From Marinobacter litoralis (GTDB lineage: Bacteria > Pseudomonadota > Gammaproteobacteria > Pseudomonadales > Oleiphilaceae), in assembly GCF_003336705.1 (NCBI RefSeq), contig NZ_QMDL01000003.1, positions 744,211 to 808,210 of the forward strand: a DNA stretch of 64,000 nt, in the 5' to 3' direction. The notes beneath the pieces are model-generated. The model searched no databases and was not told where the DNA came from. It saw only the letters and a program-made list of their open reading frames with translations. The position numbers were made by a program, and so were the translations under genes. Positions 7,810-16,142 of this stretch are shown in pieces. The first letter of the stretch is position 1, and every line of letters begins with the position of its first letter.

Positions 7810-9057
7810 TCAGCCGTTCGTCTTGATCTCGAGCTTTTGGAGCAACTGCGCCGAAGGGAAACCGTCTGCGATCATGCCTTCAGCTTTTTGGAAAGCGCGA
7901 ATGGCTTTGCGGGTGTTGGAGCCAAGAATGCCGTCGGCTTTCCCGCTGGGATAGCCTTTTTCGCTCAGGCTTTCTTGTAGCTGGATCACCTGATCCCGAG
8001 ACAAAGCGGGTTGATCTTCTGGTGGCGGGTTCTTCAGCCCGCCGGCTCCGGCAATGCGGTCGGCAAGGTGGCCTACGGAAATGGCGTAAAACTCGGAGCG
8101 GTTCCAGCCCATGATCACGCGGAAGTTGTTGTACGCCAGAAAGGCCGGGCCTTGGTGCCCTGCCGGAACCACCAATGCGGCTTCGATAGGTTCGTCGTCG
8201 AGGGCATTACCGTAGACGTCAGTGATGCCCCGCTTGTTCCACTCACTCAGTGGCAAGCGGCGACCATCCGCCAGATTGAAATCGAAGCTACGTGGAATCA
8301 GCACTTCGCGCCCCCAGCGGTAATCGCCATCCCAGCCCATGGACTGCAGGAAGCGGCCTGCGGACATCATGGCATCTGGCAGACTGTTCCACAGATCTCT
8401 GCGGCCATCGCCGTCGGCATCAACCGCGTGCTTCAGGAATACCGTCGGCATGAATTGCACGTGGCCCATGGCGCCAGCCCAAGAACCCTCCATTTGCCCG
8501 AGTGGGATGGCTCCTTCGTCGATGATTTGCAAGGCGGCCACAAACTGTTCGGTAAAGAAAGTGGTTCGTCGAGGATCACAGGCCAGGGTGGCCAAGGCGC
8601 TGGGCACCTGCATTTTTCCGAAATAGCTGCCGAAATTGGTTTCAAGACCCCAAAATGCCAGAAGATAGGGAGCGGGCACGCCGGTTTCATCGGTTACGCG
8701 TGCCAGTAGTTCGTGGTGCTCCTGGAGTAATTCCCGGCCTTTGGTGATGCGGGCTTCGTTAACCCTGCGATTGAAGTAGTCCGCGAAGGTGGTGGTGAAC
8801 TCGGGCTGGCGGCGATCCAGTTCAATCACGCGCTCCAGATACTCAACGTCTGCCAATACGGATGTTGCCGTTTTTTCGCTTACGCCCCCCTGAACCGCTT
8901 TATCGTGCAGCGTCTCTTTGCACTCAGCGAAGGCTGTTTCCGTCATTGTAGGCTCGCCCTCTGACACTGAATCTGCCTGCGCGGTAAGGGACAGAGCAGA
9001 GAAGGTTAGGGCGGTAATTGCGCGCCGTAATGTCGTCCGTGTCATGAGCTGAGCCAC
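7810..9057 (-). CDS. Lytic murein transglycosylase, MltB-like (SLT_2) with peptidoglycan-binding domain
   Basis: Cleaves glycan strands of peptidoglycan, forming 1,6-anhydro-muramic ends. A signal peptide (residues 1-28, ending AQA) precedes a family 3 transglycosylase domain with the catalytic Glu in WGLETNFGSYFG (about residue 138) and the GAMGHVQFMPT and DADGDGRRDLWNS motifs. A C-terminal PG_binding_1 domain (LSRDQVIQLQ...GILGSNTRKAIRAFQ) follows at about 345-400. No lipobox, so a soluble periplasmic form. The GTG at 9057 is supported by GAGG seven bases upstream; ATG at 9045 is an alternative. It is a single gene. Confidence 0.92.
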   Translation of the reverse strand: MAQLMTRTTLRRAITALTFSALSLTAQADSVSEGEPTMTETAFAECKETLHDKAVQGGVSEKTATSVLADVEYLERVIELDRRQPEFTTTFADYFNRRVNEARITKGRELLQEHHELLARVTDETGVPAPYLLAFWGLETNFGSYFGKMQVPSALATLACDPRRTTFFTEQFVAALQIIDEGAIPLGQMEGSWAGAMGHVQFMPTVFLKHAVDADGDGRRDLWNSLPDAMMSAGRFLQSMGWDGDYRWGREVLIPRSFDFNLADGRRLPLSEWNKRGITDVYGNALDDEPIEAALVVPAGHQGPAFLAYNNFRVIMGWNRSEFYAISVGHLADRIAGAGGLKNPPPEDQPALSRDQVIQLQESLSEKGYPSGKADGILGSNTRKAIRAFQKAEGMIADGFPSAQLLQKLEIKTNG

Positions 9058-9270
9058 AGTGAACCTCGTAAACCAAATAATGAAATCGGAACGGCCATGG
9101 TAGCGTGTTTTTTCGATAAGGAAACGTCGCCGTAAGGCTCGGCAGGTGACAATTGTTTAATGGGGTTCTGAAAGGCGAGGGATTGTTGTCTTTTTGTGTT
9201 GATCCGGCCCCAGGTCGTGGTGAATGTTCTATAGTTGAAGGCATTCAGCAATCCCGGAGCAATGGCAGGT

Positions 9271-10164
9271 ATGGTGAGTTTGAAGGCACTGGTGGTGGAT
9301 GATGCCAGTTTCGTGCGGGACCTCATAAAACGGACCGTGCGACAGCGTTTTCCGATGATTGAAACAACCGATGCCCCGAATGGTCGCCGGGCGCAATCAC
9401 TAATGTCGCGCACAACGTTTGATTTGGTGCTGTGTGATTGGGAAATGCCCGAAATGTCGGGATTGGAATTGTTGCAATGGATGCGCCAGCAACCTCAATA
9501 CGAGAAGGTTCCTTTTATTATGATCACCAGCCGTGGTGATAAAGGGCACGTTGTTGAGGCGGTGAAAGAGGGGGTGTCCGAGTATCTTGGCAAGCCGTTC
9601 AGTCCGGAGGGGCTCAGCAAGAAAATTATGAAGGTAATGGGCCGGCGGTTGCAGTTGGCTGCGGAGCTAAAGGCATCGCCTTCCAGTCGTCCGGTGGGCG
9701 CGTTTTCGGACACTGCCGATTTGCTCACCCAGAAGCGGGACGGGCAAGAGCCGGTGGCAAAAGATGCAGGGCCAAGCCCAGCCCCTCAAAACCCGTTATT
9801 GACCCCGTCCGGAGCCAATCCCGCTAGCCGGAAGTCGTCACCCCGAGCGGCCAATGTGGCTGCGGTGAGATTTGCGGAAAGTACGCTTAAGTCGGTGGTA
9901 AAAGACATCAGTCTGACCGAGGTGCGTGTGATTGCTAAGCGCGATCAGGACTTTCCGGGCATTCTGGACCAGGCGGTTGTGGATATTGATATCGGCGAAG
10001 GGGCTATGGCCCGCCTGAACGGCTACGTGCACCAGCTGCAGGCGGTTGATAAGCGGCAGGATACGGATTTTGTCAGCGTGACCATTCGCTTTGTTGACGA
10101 AGACCCTAAAAAGTTGGAAGACCTGTCCCGGTTTGTGGCTCGGTTCCGTTCCGGAGCAGTCTAG
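9271..10164 (+). CDS. Response regulator: receiver plus PilZ-like C-terminal region
   Basis: The first 120 residues are a CheY-like receiver with all key residues: the acidic pair in VVDDA, the phospho-acceptor Asp in LVLCDWEMPEMSG, the Ser/Thr in ITSRG and the Lys in GKPFSP. A proline- and serine-rich linker (about 140-190) leads to a C-terminal 95-residue domain (RFAESTLKSVV...FVSVTIRFVDED) of predicted mixed beta strands. This could be a divergent PilZ-type barrel lacking the RxxxR c-di-GMP motif, but I cannot assign it firmly. No DNA-binding helix-turn-helix is seen. Start: ATG 9271 (ATG 9262 is possible, but its GGAG is only two bases away). No cognate kinase is adjacent. It converges on phoR, sharing stop codons in CTAG. 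Confidence 0.8.
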   Translation: MVSLKALVVDDASFVRDLIKRTVRQRFPMIETTDAPNGRRAQSLMSRTTFDLVLCDWEMPEMSGLELLQWMRQQPQYEKVPFIMITSRGDKGHVVEAVKEGVSEYLGKPFSPEGLSKKIMKVMGRRLQLAAELKASPSSRPVGAFSDTADLLTQKRDGQEPVAKDAGPSPAPQNPLLTPSGANPASRKSSPRAANVAAVRFAESTLKSVVKDISLTEVRVIAKRDQDFPGILDQAVVDIDIGEGAMARLNGYVHQLQAVDKRQDTDFVSVTIRFVDEDPKKLEDLSRFVARFRSGAV

Positions 10165-11480
10165 CGCGCGGTTTGCTCTGGCACGCCTTCAATCACTCGT
10201 CCTTTCGGGAAATGGCAGGTAAATTCACTGCCTTCGCCAACACGGCTGTTAATTTCCAGATGGCCGTCATGGTTGATTAAAACGTGTTTAACGATGGCCA
10301 GCCCCAACCCTGTGCCGCCTGTGTCTTGGTGCCGGCTGGGGTCAGCTCGATAAAACCGTTCTGTTAGGCGCGGAATGTGAGTTGAGTCTATGCCGATGCC
10401 GGTGTCCTTAACGGACAGGTGAGCTCCGTCCCTGTCGGACCTCCAAGTAACCGTTATACGCCCGCCGGGTGGCGTGTACTTCACCGCGTTGAAAACCAGA
10501 TTTGAAAAGGCGCTACGTAGTTGCTTGTGATCACCTTTCAGCAGGGGCTGGCCGGCCACGCTGATATCGATGTGGTGATTCTTGTCGCCACTGAGGGCTC
10601 GGGCATCGTTGCCGATTTGACCAATCATCGCTTTTACGTCGATCGATTCCTGGTCGGCGCTGTGCTCCCCGGTTTCTATCATGGAAAGCAGAATCAGGTC
10701 AGTGATCAGCGCTTCCATTCGAGACGATTGGGTCGCCATGGTCTGGACGGCTCTGCGCCATTTTGCGGGTAATTCTTCACCGTGATCGACCATGGTTTCA
10801 AGGTACCCGCTGATGACCGTCAGCGGTGTTCTCATCTCATGGGATACGTTGCCAATAAAGTCTCTGCGCATCTGCTCGAGCTGGTGCAGCCGGGTAACGT
10901 CTTTGGCCACGATCAAGCGGTCGTCATCCCCGAACTGGTTGATCTGAAACTCAAGATAAATGTGCGGCTTGGCTGGAGAATTCAGCTCTAGAGGTTCGGC
11001 GTAATCCCGTTTGTCAAAGTAGGTTTTGAAGGCCGGAGATCGAATCAGGTTCTGTATGTACTGGCCTCGGTCAGTGCCGCGCCTGAAACCCAAAAGATAT
11101 TCGGCGGCATCGTTCCACCACTCCATTTCTCCCTTGGTGTTGGTCATAATCACACCTTCACGCATGGAGTTGGTGGAATCTTGTACCCGGTTGATGCGCG
11201 ATCGCAGAGAGTCCTGTCTGCTCAGGTGACCTTGATGCAGTTTGTGCAGGCTGTCGAAAATATGTCCCCACATGCCGATGCTTTGGGGCGGCTCGTCAGA
11301 CGCGCTGGGGTTACCCAGCCACTGGTAAAGGCGGCGGGCCTGTAACAACGTCCACCATAAATAGACCGTTAGTCCGGTAAGCAAGCCGTACAGCGGAAAG
11401 CCAAAGTACCAGCCAATCAGGGTAGTCCCGGCGATACCCGCTAAAATCAGGCGCAAATAACGGGACCAGTTATACCGCAT
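10161..11480 (-). CDS. phoR: Phosphate regulon sensor histidine kinase PhoR
   Basis: Membrane sensor kinase that phosphorylates PhoB when phosphate is scarce. Residues 1-60 hold two hydrophobic segments, followed by a PAS-like region (EGVIMTNTKGEMEWWNDAAEYLLGF), the phospho-acceptor His in FIGNVSHEMRTPLTVISGYLE (about 210) and the ATPase motifs NLVFNAVKYTPPGG (N box), DTGIGID (G1) and GGTGLGLAI (G2). The start is placed at ATG 11480, 50 nt after phoB, with GGGCAGG upstream; this gives 439 residues against 431 in E. coli. The frame is open further upstream but overlaps phoB. Its stop shares CTAG with the convergent response regulator gene. Confidence 0.95.
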   Translation of the reverse strand: MRYNWSRYLRLILAGIAGTTLIGWYFGFPLYGLLTGLTVYLWWTLLQARRLYQWLGNPSASDEPPQSIGMWGHIFDSLHKLHQGHLSRQDSLRSRINRVQDSTNSMREGVIMTNTKGEMEWWNDAAEYLLGFRRGTDRGQYIQNLIRSPAFKTYFDKRDYAEPLELNSPAKPHIYLEFQINQFGDDDRLIVAKDVTRLHQLEQMRRDFIGNVSHEMRTPLTVISGYLETMVDHGEELPAKWRRAVQTMATQSSRMEALITDLILLSMIETGEHSADQESIDVKAMIGQIGNDARALSGDKNHHIDISVAGQPLLKGDHKQLRSAFSNLVFNAVKYTPPGGRITVTWRSDRDGAHLSVKDTGIGIDSTHIPRLTERFYRADPSRHQDTGGTGLGLAIVKHVLINHDGHLEINSRVGEGSEFTCHFPKGRVIEGVPEQTAR

Positions 11481-11530
11481 CCATACCTGCCCGGCCGTGC
11501 TGCGTCTGATGAGAAGGGATGTCGAACATG

Positions 11531-12223
11531 TCAGGCCACTTTGGTTGAAAAACGATAGCCCGCACCGCGAACGGTTTGAACCAGATGGTCGTAGTCGGAC
11601 CCCAAGGCTTTTCGTAGCCGCCGGATGTGCACATCTACGGTGCGCTCTTCCACATAGACGTTGCCACCCCAAACCTGATCCAACAGTTGAGTACGAGTAT
11701 ATACCCGTTCCTGGTGCGTCATAAAAAACTGAAGTAAACGGTATTCGGTCGGCCCTATATTAAGAGGGCCGGCCGGCGTAGAAACGCGGTGACTGACGGG
11801 GTCGAGTATCAGACCCTCGACATCAATCGGGCTGTCTACACCGGCAGGGGTTGCCCTGCGCAATACTGCTTTAAGGCGAGCGACCAATTCCCTTGGGCTG
11901 AATGGCTTGGTGATGTAGTCGTCAGCGCCGACTTCGAGCCCCTGAATCTTGTTGTCTTCCTCGACCTTCGCCGTGAGCATGATGATGGGGATATCGGCGG
12001 TGGCCTCGTCTTTTTTCAAGCGCCGGGCGAGCTCCACCCCGCTGGTGCCGGGCAACATCCAATCCAGCAGAATCAAGTCGGGCTGTTTGTCGACGATCAG
12101 GGTATGCGCTTCGAGGGCATCGGCAGCCTCGAGGCAGTTGTAATCGGCCATTTCCAGCGCGACGGCAATCATTTCACGGATTGACGCTTCGTCGTCAACG
12201 ATCAGCACAGTTTTTCCAGTCAT
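11531..12223 (-). CDS. phoB: Phosphate regulon response regulator PhoB
   Basis: OmpR-type DNA-binding regulator that activates the Pho regulon by binding Pho boxes. The receiver domain has the acidic pair in LIVDDEAS, the phospho-acceptor Asp in LILLDWMLPGTSG, Thr in MLTAK and Lys in ITKPFSPRELVAR. The C-terminal winged helix (about 130-228) has GPTEYRLLQFFM and VDVHIRRLRKAL. Length is 230 residues, against 229 in E. coli. ATG 12223 is used; TTG 12232 is a less likely start. A well-matched Pho box and -10 lie upstream at 12285-12318, so autoregulation is expected. phoR follows after 50 nt. Confidence 0.96.
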   Translation of the reverse strand: MTGKTVLIVDDEASIREMIAVALEMADYNCLEAADALEAHTLIVDKQPDLILLDWMLPGTSGVELARRLKKDEATADIPIIMLTAKVEEDNKIQGLEVGADDYITKPFSPRELVARLKAVLRRATPAGVDSPIDVEGLILDPVSHRVSTPAGPLNIGPTEYRLLQFFMTHQERVYTRTQLLDQVWGGNVYVEERTVDVHIRRLRKALGSDYDHLVQTVRGAGYRFSTKVA

Positions 12224-12284
12224 GAGCTTCAACCTGTATCAAGCAGGGGAGTCCATTCGTTGCTCCCAGAATTGTTACCGACCC

Positions 12285-12318
12285 ATTACAACGTGCCTAG
12301 GTTACAAGTTTATGACAG
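12285..12318 (-). promoter_or_regulatory. Pho box and -10 of the phoBR operon
   Basis: Read on the minus strand, 12318-12301 is CTGTCATAAACTTGTAAC, 15 of 18 matches to the Pho box consensus (two CTGTCA-type half sites 11 bp apart). Exactly 10 nt downstream is TGTAAT (12290-12285), five of six matches to a -10, the spacing at which a Pho box replaces the -35. The start would be near 12278, with a leader of about 55 nt to phoB. Confidence 0.82.
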
Positions 12319-12328
12319 GAGCGGGTGG

Positions 12329-13225
12329 TTACAGCGCTAAGTCCAGAATTAAGCCGACAAACACGGCAAGCCCGGCCCAATTGTTGTTCAGAAAAGCTTT
12401 GAAACAACCGTCCCGGGCACGATCCTTCGCCAGGTATTGTTGGTAAACGAACAAGCAGGCCATGACCACTAAGCCTAAGTAATAGAAGCTGCCGAGATCT
12501 GCCTGCCTCCCAACCATAATCAGCACCAGAATCACCAGAGTCTGGAGCACGGCAAGTATGGCTCGGTCGGCATCACCGAACAGAACGGCGGTCGATTTGA
12601 TTCCCACTTTTAAATCGTCATCGCGATCTACCATGGCGTAGAAGGTGTCGTAAGCCACGGTCCAGAGAACGTTTGCTGTGAATAGAAGCCAGGTGAGTTG
12701 GCTGAGCTCATTGGCTTCGGCGGCCCAAGCCATTGGAATAGCCCAGCTGAAAGCTGCCCCAAGAAAGAGCTGGGGCAGATGCGTGTAGCGTTTCATGAAC
12801 GGATAGATGAACGCCAGAATCGCGCCGCCAAACGACAGGTACAAGGTGAGCGAATTGGTGAACAGTACCACCATCAGGAACGAAATCAGGCAAAGGCTAC
12901 CGAACAGCGCGATGGCTTCCCAGGCTTGAATGCGACCGGTCGTTAGTGGGCGGTCTTGGGTGCGCTCCACGTGCCGGTCCCACTCCCGGTCGGCGAAATC
13001 ATTAATCGCACAGCCAGCGGCTCGCATCATGAACACACCGAGGGTGAATATAATTATATTGGCAACGGATGGGCTGCCATTGCCTGCCAGCCATAGCGCC
13101 CAGTAGGTTGGCCATAGCAGTAACAGGGTGCCAATAGGGCGGTCGATACGAAGCAGCTTTGCATAATCGGTTAAGCGTGCTTGAACGTGCTCAGGCAGAG
13201 CGTTCTGCAACATGGTGATGATCAT
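12329..13225 (-). CDS. ubiA: 4-hydroxybenzoate polyprenyltransferase UbiA
   Basis: Membrane enzyme that attaches the polyprenyl tail to 4-hydroxybenzoate in ubiquinone synthesis. Both prenyl-diphosphate-binding Asp motifs are visible: NDFADREWDRHVERTQDRP (about residue 77) and DTFYAMVDRDDDLKVG (about 195), on a protein with eight or nine hydrophobic helices. Length (298) is normal. ATG 13225 is used; ATG 13213 is an alternative. It follows ubiC by 55 nt on the same strand, so the two enzymes acting in sequence are probably co-transcribed. The 10 nt between its stop and the phoB Pho box leave no room for a terminator. Confidence 0.96.
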   Translation of the reverse strand: MIITMLQNALPEHVQARLTDYAKLLRIDRPIGTLLLLWPTYWALWLAGNGSPSVANIIIFTLGVFMMRAAGCAINDFADREWDRHVERTQDRPLTTGRIQAWEAIALFGSLCLISFLMVVLFTNSLTLYLSFGGAILAFIYPFMKRYTHLPQLFLGAAFSWAIPMAWAAEANELSQLTWLLFTANVLWTVAYDTFYAMVDRDDDLKVGIKSTAVLFGDADRAILAVLQTLVILVLIMVGRQADLGSFYYLGLVVMACLFVYQQYLAKDRARDGCFKAFLNNNWAGLAVFVGLILDLAL

Positions 13226-13280
13226 CCGTTCGTCGAGCGTAGGGGTGGAGGCCTGATTATAGCCACCAGTGTGGTGCAGG

Positions 13281-13847
13281 TTAAAGCGGGTGTTGCGGCT
13301 GATACAGTGCTGGTAAGAGGAACTCGCAGACCATGAGAGCGGTTTGGCCGCAATGGAACAGCGAGCGGCGGGCCAGCTGGGGTTGGTTGGGGAGTTCCGG
13401 TTGGCAGAGCCCGGTTTCCAGCGGGCCTCGCACCCAGTCCGGGCTGCTGAACAGATACGCGCCTAAGGGTTTGTTGCCAAGATTCAACAGGCGCCGGCCA
13501 CGGCCTTCAAGACAGCTGACGGGGATAATGGTGCGTGCGAGTACCCAAGGCTGGCCATCCCCGCACAGCTGCACTTCCCGGATCCAGGCTTTTTGACGGC
13601 GGGGAATGGATAAGCGCCGAGCTTCTTCGTCAGACGGCTCGGCAAACCCTTCCCGGATAACGTTTACCTGAAAGCTTGAGCGGCATTTTTTCTGCAACGC
13701 TTTGGTAAACGAACCTTCCACCTGCAACCAGTGGAGAGCCGGGCCGTGAACATCCGGGTTTTGGAGTCCGGCAGCTGCCAATGACCGATACCAATGGGTA
13801 GGGGGGATGGTTAGCCCGGGCGCGGTATCAAAGTCCTTTGACAGCAT
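13281..13847 (-). CDS. ubiC: Chorismate pyruvate-lyase UbiC
   Basis: Splits chorismate into 4-hydroxybenzoate and pyruvate, the first committed step to ubiquinone. The protein is 188 residues, near the family size of 165-200, with the weakly conserved but recognisable features of UbiC: the central REVQLCGDGQPWVLARTIIP segment and EGRGRRLLNLGNKPLGAYLF. The latter contains the LGxxxLG turn. The start at 13847 overlaps the last 20 bases of hpt in another frame, with only weak Shine-Dalgarno bases, so its translation may depend on coupling to hpt. ubiA lies downstream. Confidence 0.88.
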   Translation of the reverse strand: MLSKDFDTAPGLTIPPTHWYRSLAAAGLQNPDVHGPALHWLQVEGSFTKALQKKCRSSFQVNVIREGFAEPSDEEARRLSIPRRQKAWIREVQLCGDGQPWVLARTIIPVSCLEGRGRRLLNLGNKPLGAYLFSSPDWVRGPLETGLCQPELPNQPQLARRSLFHCGQTALMVCEFLLPALYQPQHPL

Positions 13848-14385
13848 AAATACCGGGGGCGTTACGCCAGTACCCTTTGTAGTCCATGCCGTAGCCGAAC
13901 AGGAAGCGATCTTCGACCGACAGACCGGTAAAGTCTGCCTTGAGGTCAGGTTTTGCCTTGCGGTTGTGATCTTTGTCGACCAGGACAGCGGTCAGAACTT
14001 CACGGGCACCGTGTGCCTTGCAGTAATCGGCGATTGCACACAGGGTAGTGCCCTCGTCCAAAATGTCGTCGACTATCAGTACGGTGCGGTCTTTCATATC
14101 GGCTTCGGGTTGCAGCTTCCATTCCAGAATGCCGCCGGTGGTTTCCTGCCGGTAACGGGTGGCATGCAGGTACTCGGCTTGAACAGGGAAATTAAGCCTT
14201 GGAAGCAACTGGCCGGTCAGGATAAGACCACCATTCATGACGCAGAACAACAGCGGGTTGCTGTCTTTCAGGCGATCAGTAATCTCTTTCGCCATGTTGT
14301 CGATTGCTGTACTGACTTGCTGGTCATTCACTAAGCAGTCAGCTTCAGCCATCACTTGGTTCATTTCGGCGACGGTATCGGTCAT
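13828..14385 (-). CDS. hpt: Hypoxanthine(-guanine) phosphoribosyltransferase
   Basis: Purine-salvage enzyme converting hypoxanthine (and perhaps guanine) with PRPP to the nucleotide. The PRPP-binding motif VLIVDDILDEGTTL is at about residue 101, a PPi-loop-like LLFCVMNGGL at about 45, and the C-terminal FLFGYGMDYKGYWRN is typical of the family. Length is 185 residues. It starts the hpt-ubiC-ubiA run on the minus strand and diverges from the rubredoxin gene across 274 nt. The 20-base overlap with ubiC is unusual for such unrelated functions. Confidence 0.93.
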   Translation of the reverse strand: MTDTVAEMNQVMAEADCLVNDQQVSTAIDNMAKEITDRLKDSNPLLFCVMNGGLILTGQLLPRLNFPVQAEYLHATRYRQETTGGILEWKLQPEADMKDRTVLIVDDILDEGTTLCAIADYCKAHGAREVLTAVLVDKDHNRKAKPDLKADFTGLSVEDRFLFGYGMDYKGYWRNAPGIYAVKGL

Positions 14386-14589
14386 AACGGTCGGTCCTGT
14401 CTCAAAACGGCAGATTATACCGAACCGAGAGGCCTGAAGGGAGAGCGGATCGCGTGATCGTTATGTGTAATTACTGCTATTGGCCGGTAAAGTGGCGGAG
14501 CGTGTCGCATCCGGCATTGGTCGGTACGAGTGAGGCAGTTATGATAGCTGCAGTTTTCAAATATGAGTGATCTTGAGCCGCCTGTGCTC

Positions 14590-14617
14590 TTGAACTTTTG
14601 ATTGATTGATGTATTGT
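14590..14617 (+). promoter_or_regulatory. Candidate promoter of rubredoxin operon
   Basis: TTGAAC (14590-14595), a 16-nt spacer and TATTGT (14612-14617) lie 42 nt upstream of the rubredoxin ATG in the divergent hpt/rubredoxin gap. Each hexamer has four consensus matches. Motif evidence only. Confidence 0.33.
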
Positions 14618-14659
14618 CGGACAGGTTTTTCGCCCGAGAATTTTGATTGAGGAATGATT

Positions 14660-14827
14660 ATGAAAAAGTGGCAGTGTGTGGTTTGTGGGCTGATATACGA
14701 TGAAGCGGAAGGCTGGCCGGAAGACGGTATCGAGCCTGGAACGCTTTGGGAAGACGTGCCGGACGATTGGGAATGCCCGGACTGCGGCGTGGGGAAGGAA
14801 GACTTCGAGATGATCGAAATCAGCTGA
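14660..14827 (+). CDS. rubA: Rubredoxin
   Basis: A 55-residue iron-sulfur-type electron carrier with one iron held by four cysteines. Both CxxCG knuckles are present (CVVCG at residues 6-10 and CPDCG at 39-43), with the conserved [14 protein letters not shown] start, PGT and DVPDDWECP. Alignment to typical 54-56-residue rubredoxins is complete. GAGGA lies six bases before the ATG at 14660; an in-frame ATG at 14654 would add two residues. Its reductase starts 17 nt later, so the pair is an operon. Rubredoxins pass electrons from the reductase to alkane hydroxylases or to oxygen-stress enzymes; no alkB is in the window. Confidence 0.95.
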   Translation: MKKWQCVVCGLIYDEAEGWPEDGIEPGTLWEDVPDDWECPDCGVGKEDFEMIEIS

Positions 14828-14843
14828 TAGACGGAGCACAAAC

Positions 14844-16001
14844 ATGTCACACCCAGCGCCCATTGTTATTGTCGGTACCGGGCTCGCCGGATATTCGTTG
14901 GTGAAAGAACTGCGCAAGCTCGATAAAGAAACGCCGGTCATTATGATCACCGCCGATGATGGTGTGAGCTATTCCAAACCCATGCTCTCGACCGGTTTTA
15001 CCAAAGGCAAAGATGCCGATGGTTTGGCCCAGGCTGAAACGGCAGCCATGTCGGAACAGCTGAACGTGACTGTGCGCACGTTTAGTACCGTGACGGGGAT
15101 TGATACCGAGAGTCGTGATTTGATTCTGGGTGATGAGCGTTTGCGTTATGGCAAATTGGTGCTGGCTTGGGGTGCTGATGTGATTCGCCTGGGCATTGAG
15201 GGCGATGGCCAGGAGCATATCCATTCCATCAATGATCTGGTTGATTACCGCGCGTTCCGAAAAGCCCTGCACGGTGGCAAGCGCGTCGCCATTATGGGAG
15301 CGGGCTTGATTGGCTGCGAGTTTGCCAACGATCTGCGCAATGGTGGCTACGAGGTGGATGTCATTGCACCGGATGCCAACGTAATGCCCAGTTTGCTGCC
15401 AGAGGCCGCCGCAAAAGCGGTTCAGCATGAATTGACCGAGCTGGGCGCGCGTTTCCATTTGGGAACCGTGGTAGATCGGGTAGACCGGCAGGAGCAGGGT
15501 GTGCGGGTAACACTCGGCAACGGTGAAGTGCTGGAGGCAGATTTGGTGGTCTCGGCGGTGGGCCTTCGTCCTCGTGTTGAGCTGGCGAGAGCGGCGGGCT
15601 TGAACATTGGCCGTGGCATCACCGTGAATCGCGCGCTGGAAACTTCGGCTCCGGATGTTTTTGCACTGGGAGATTGCGCCGAAGTAGACGGCCAGGTTTT
15701 GTTGTACGTTCTGCCCTTAATGGCGAGCGCGCGGGCGCTGGCAAAAACCTTGACGGGCCAGCGAACGGAAGTGCGCTACGGCACTATGCCGATTATGATC
15801 AAAACGCCTTGTTGCCCAACCGCGGTGTGCCCGCCGCCAAAAGGCGCGGAAGGCGAATGGCAGGTGGAACAAGAGGGCTCCGATGTGAAAGCCGTGTTCA
15901 AGGCTTCGTCGGGCGACGTTCTCGGATTTGCTGTGACCGGCCGGTTTGCCGTTGAGAAACAGGCACTGGCGAAACAGGTGCCGCCCATCCATCAGGATTA
16001 G
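14844..16001 (+). CDS. rubB: Rubredoxin-NAD(+) reductase
   Basis: FAD-dependent enzyme that reduces rubredoxin with NADH. It has an N-terminal FAD-binding GTGLAG (residues 11-16), a central NAD-binding GAGLIGCE (about 152-159) and a C-terminal FAD motif VFALGDCAE (about 273). The 385-residue length agrees with the Pseudomonas and Acinetobacter enzymes. It directly follows rubredoxin with GGAG-type ribosome-binding bases, which settles its partner. The C-terminal part (PCCPTAVCPPPKGAEG) carries an unusual cysteine cluster. The gene ends 141 nt before tesB on the same strand, with no clear terminator. Confidence 0.93.
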   Translation: MSHPAPIVIVGTGLAGYSLVKELRKLDKETPVIMITADDGVSYSKPMLSTGFTKGKDADGLAQAETAAMSEQLNVTVRTFSTVTGIDTESRDLILGDERLRYGKLVLAWGADVIRLGIEGDGQEHIHSINDLVDYRAFRKALHGGKRVAIMGAGLIGCEFANDLRNGGYEVDVIAPDANVMPSLLPEAAAKAVQHELTELGARFHLGTVVDRVDRQEQGVRVTLGNGEVLEADLVVSAVGLRPRVELARAAGLNIGRGITVNRALETSAPDVFALGDCAEVDGQVLLYVLPLMASARALAKTLTGQRTEVRYGTMPIMIKTPCCPTAVCPPPKGAEGEWQVEQEGSDVKAVFKASSGDVLGFAVTGRFAVEKQALAKQVPPIHQD

Positions 16002-16142
16002 GGGAGCGGTGTTCAGGTGCTGGACTCTGGCGGGCTGGTTTCTTTTCCCGATTAGCATTGCGTAAAACCTGCGCCTGAGGTAGAAAACTATTCGTAAGCT
16101 AAGGAGCTACGAAAGCTCTCGAACGATGTGACAGGAGCGGGC

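Noticed and set aside
14386..14659. Frames on the minus strand in the hpt-rubredoxin region (for example 14557-14850)
   Set aside because: They run through the rubredoxin gene antisense; the plus frame has two intact CxxCG knuckles and a good ribosome-binding site.
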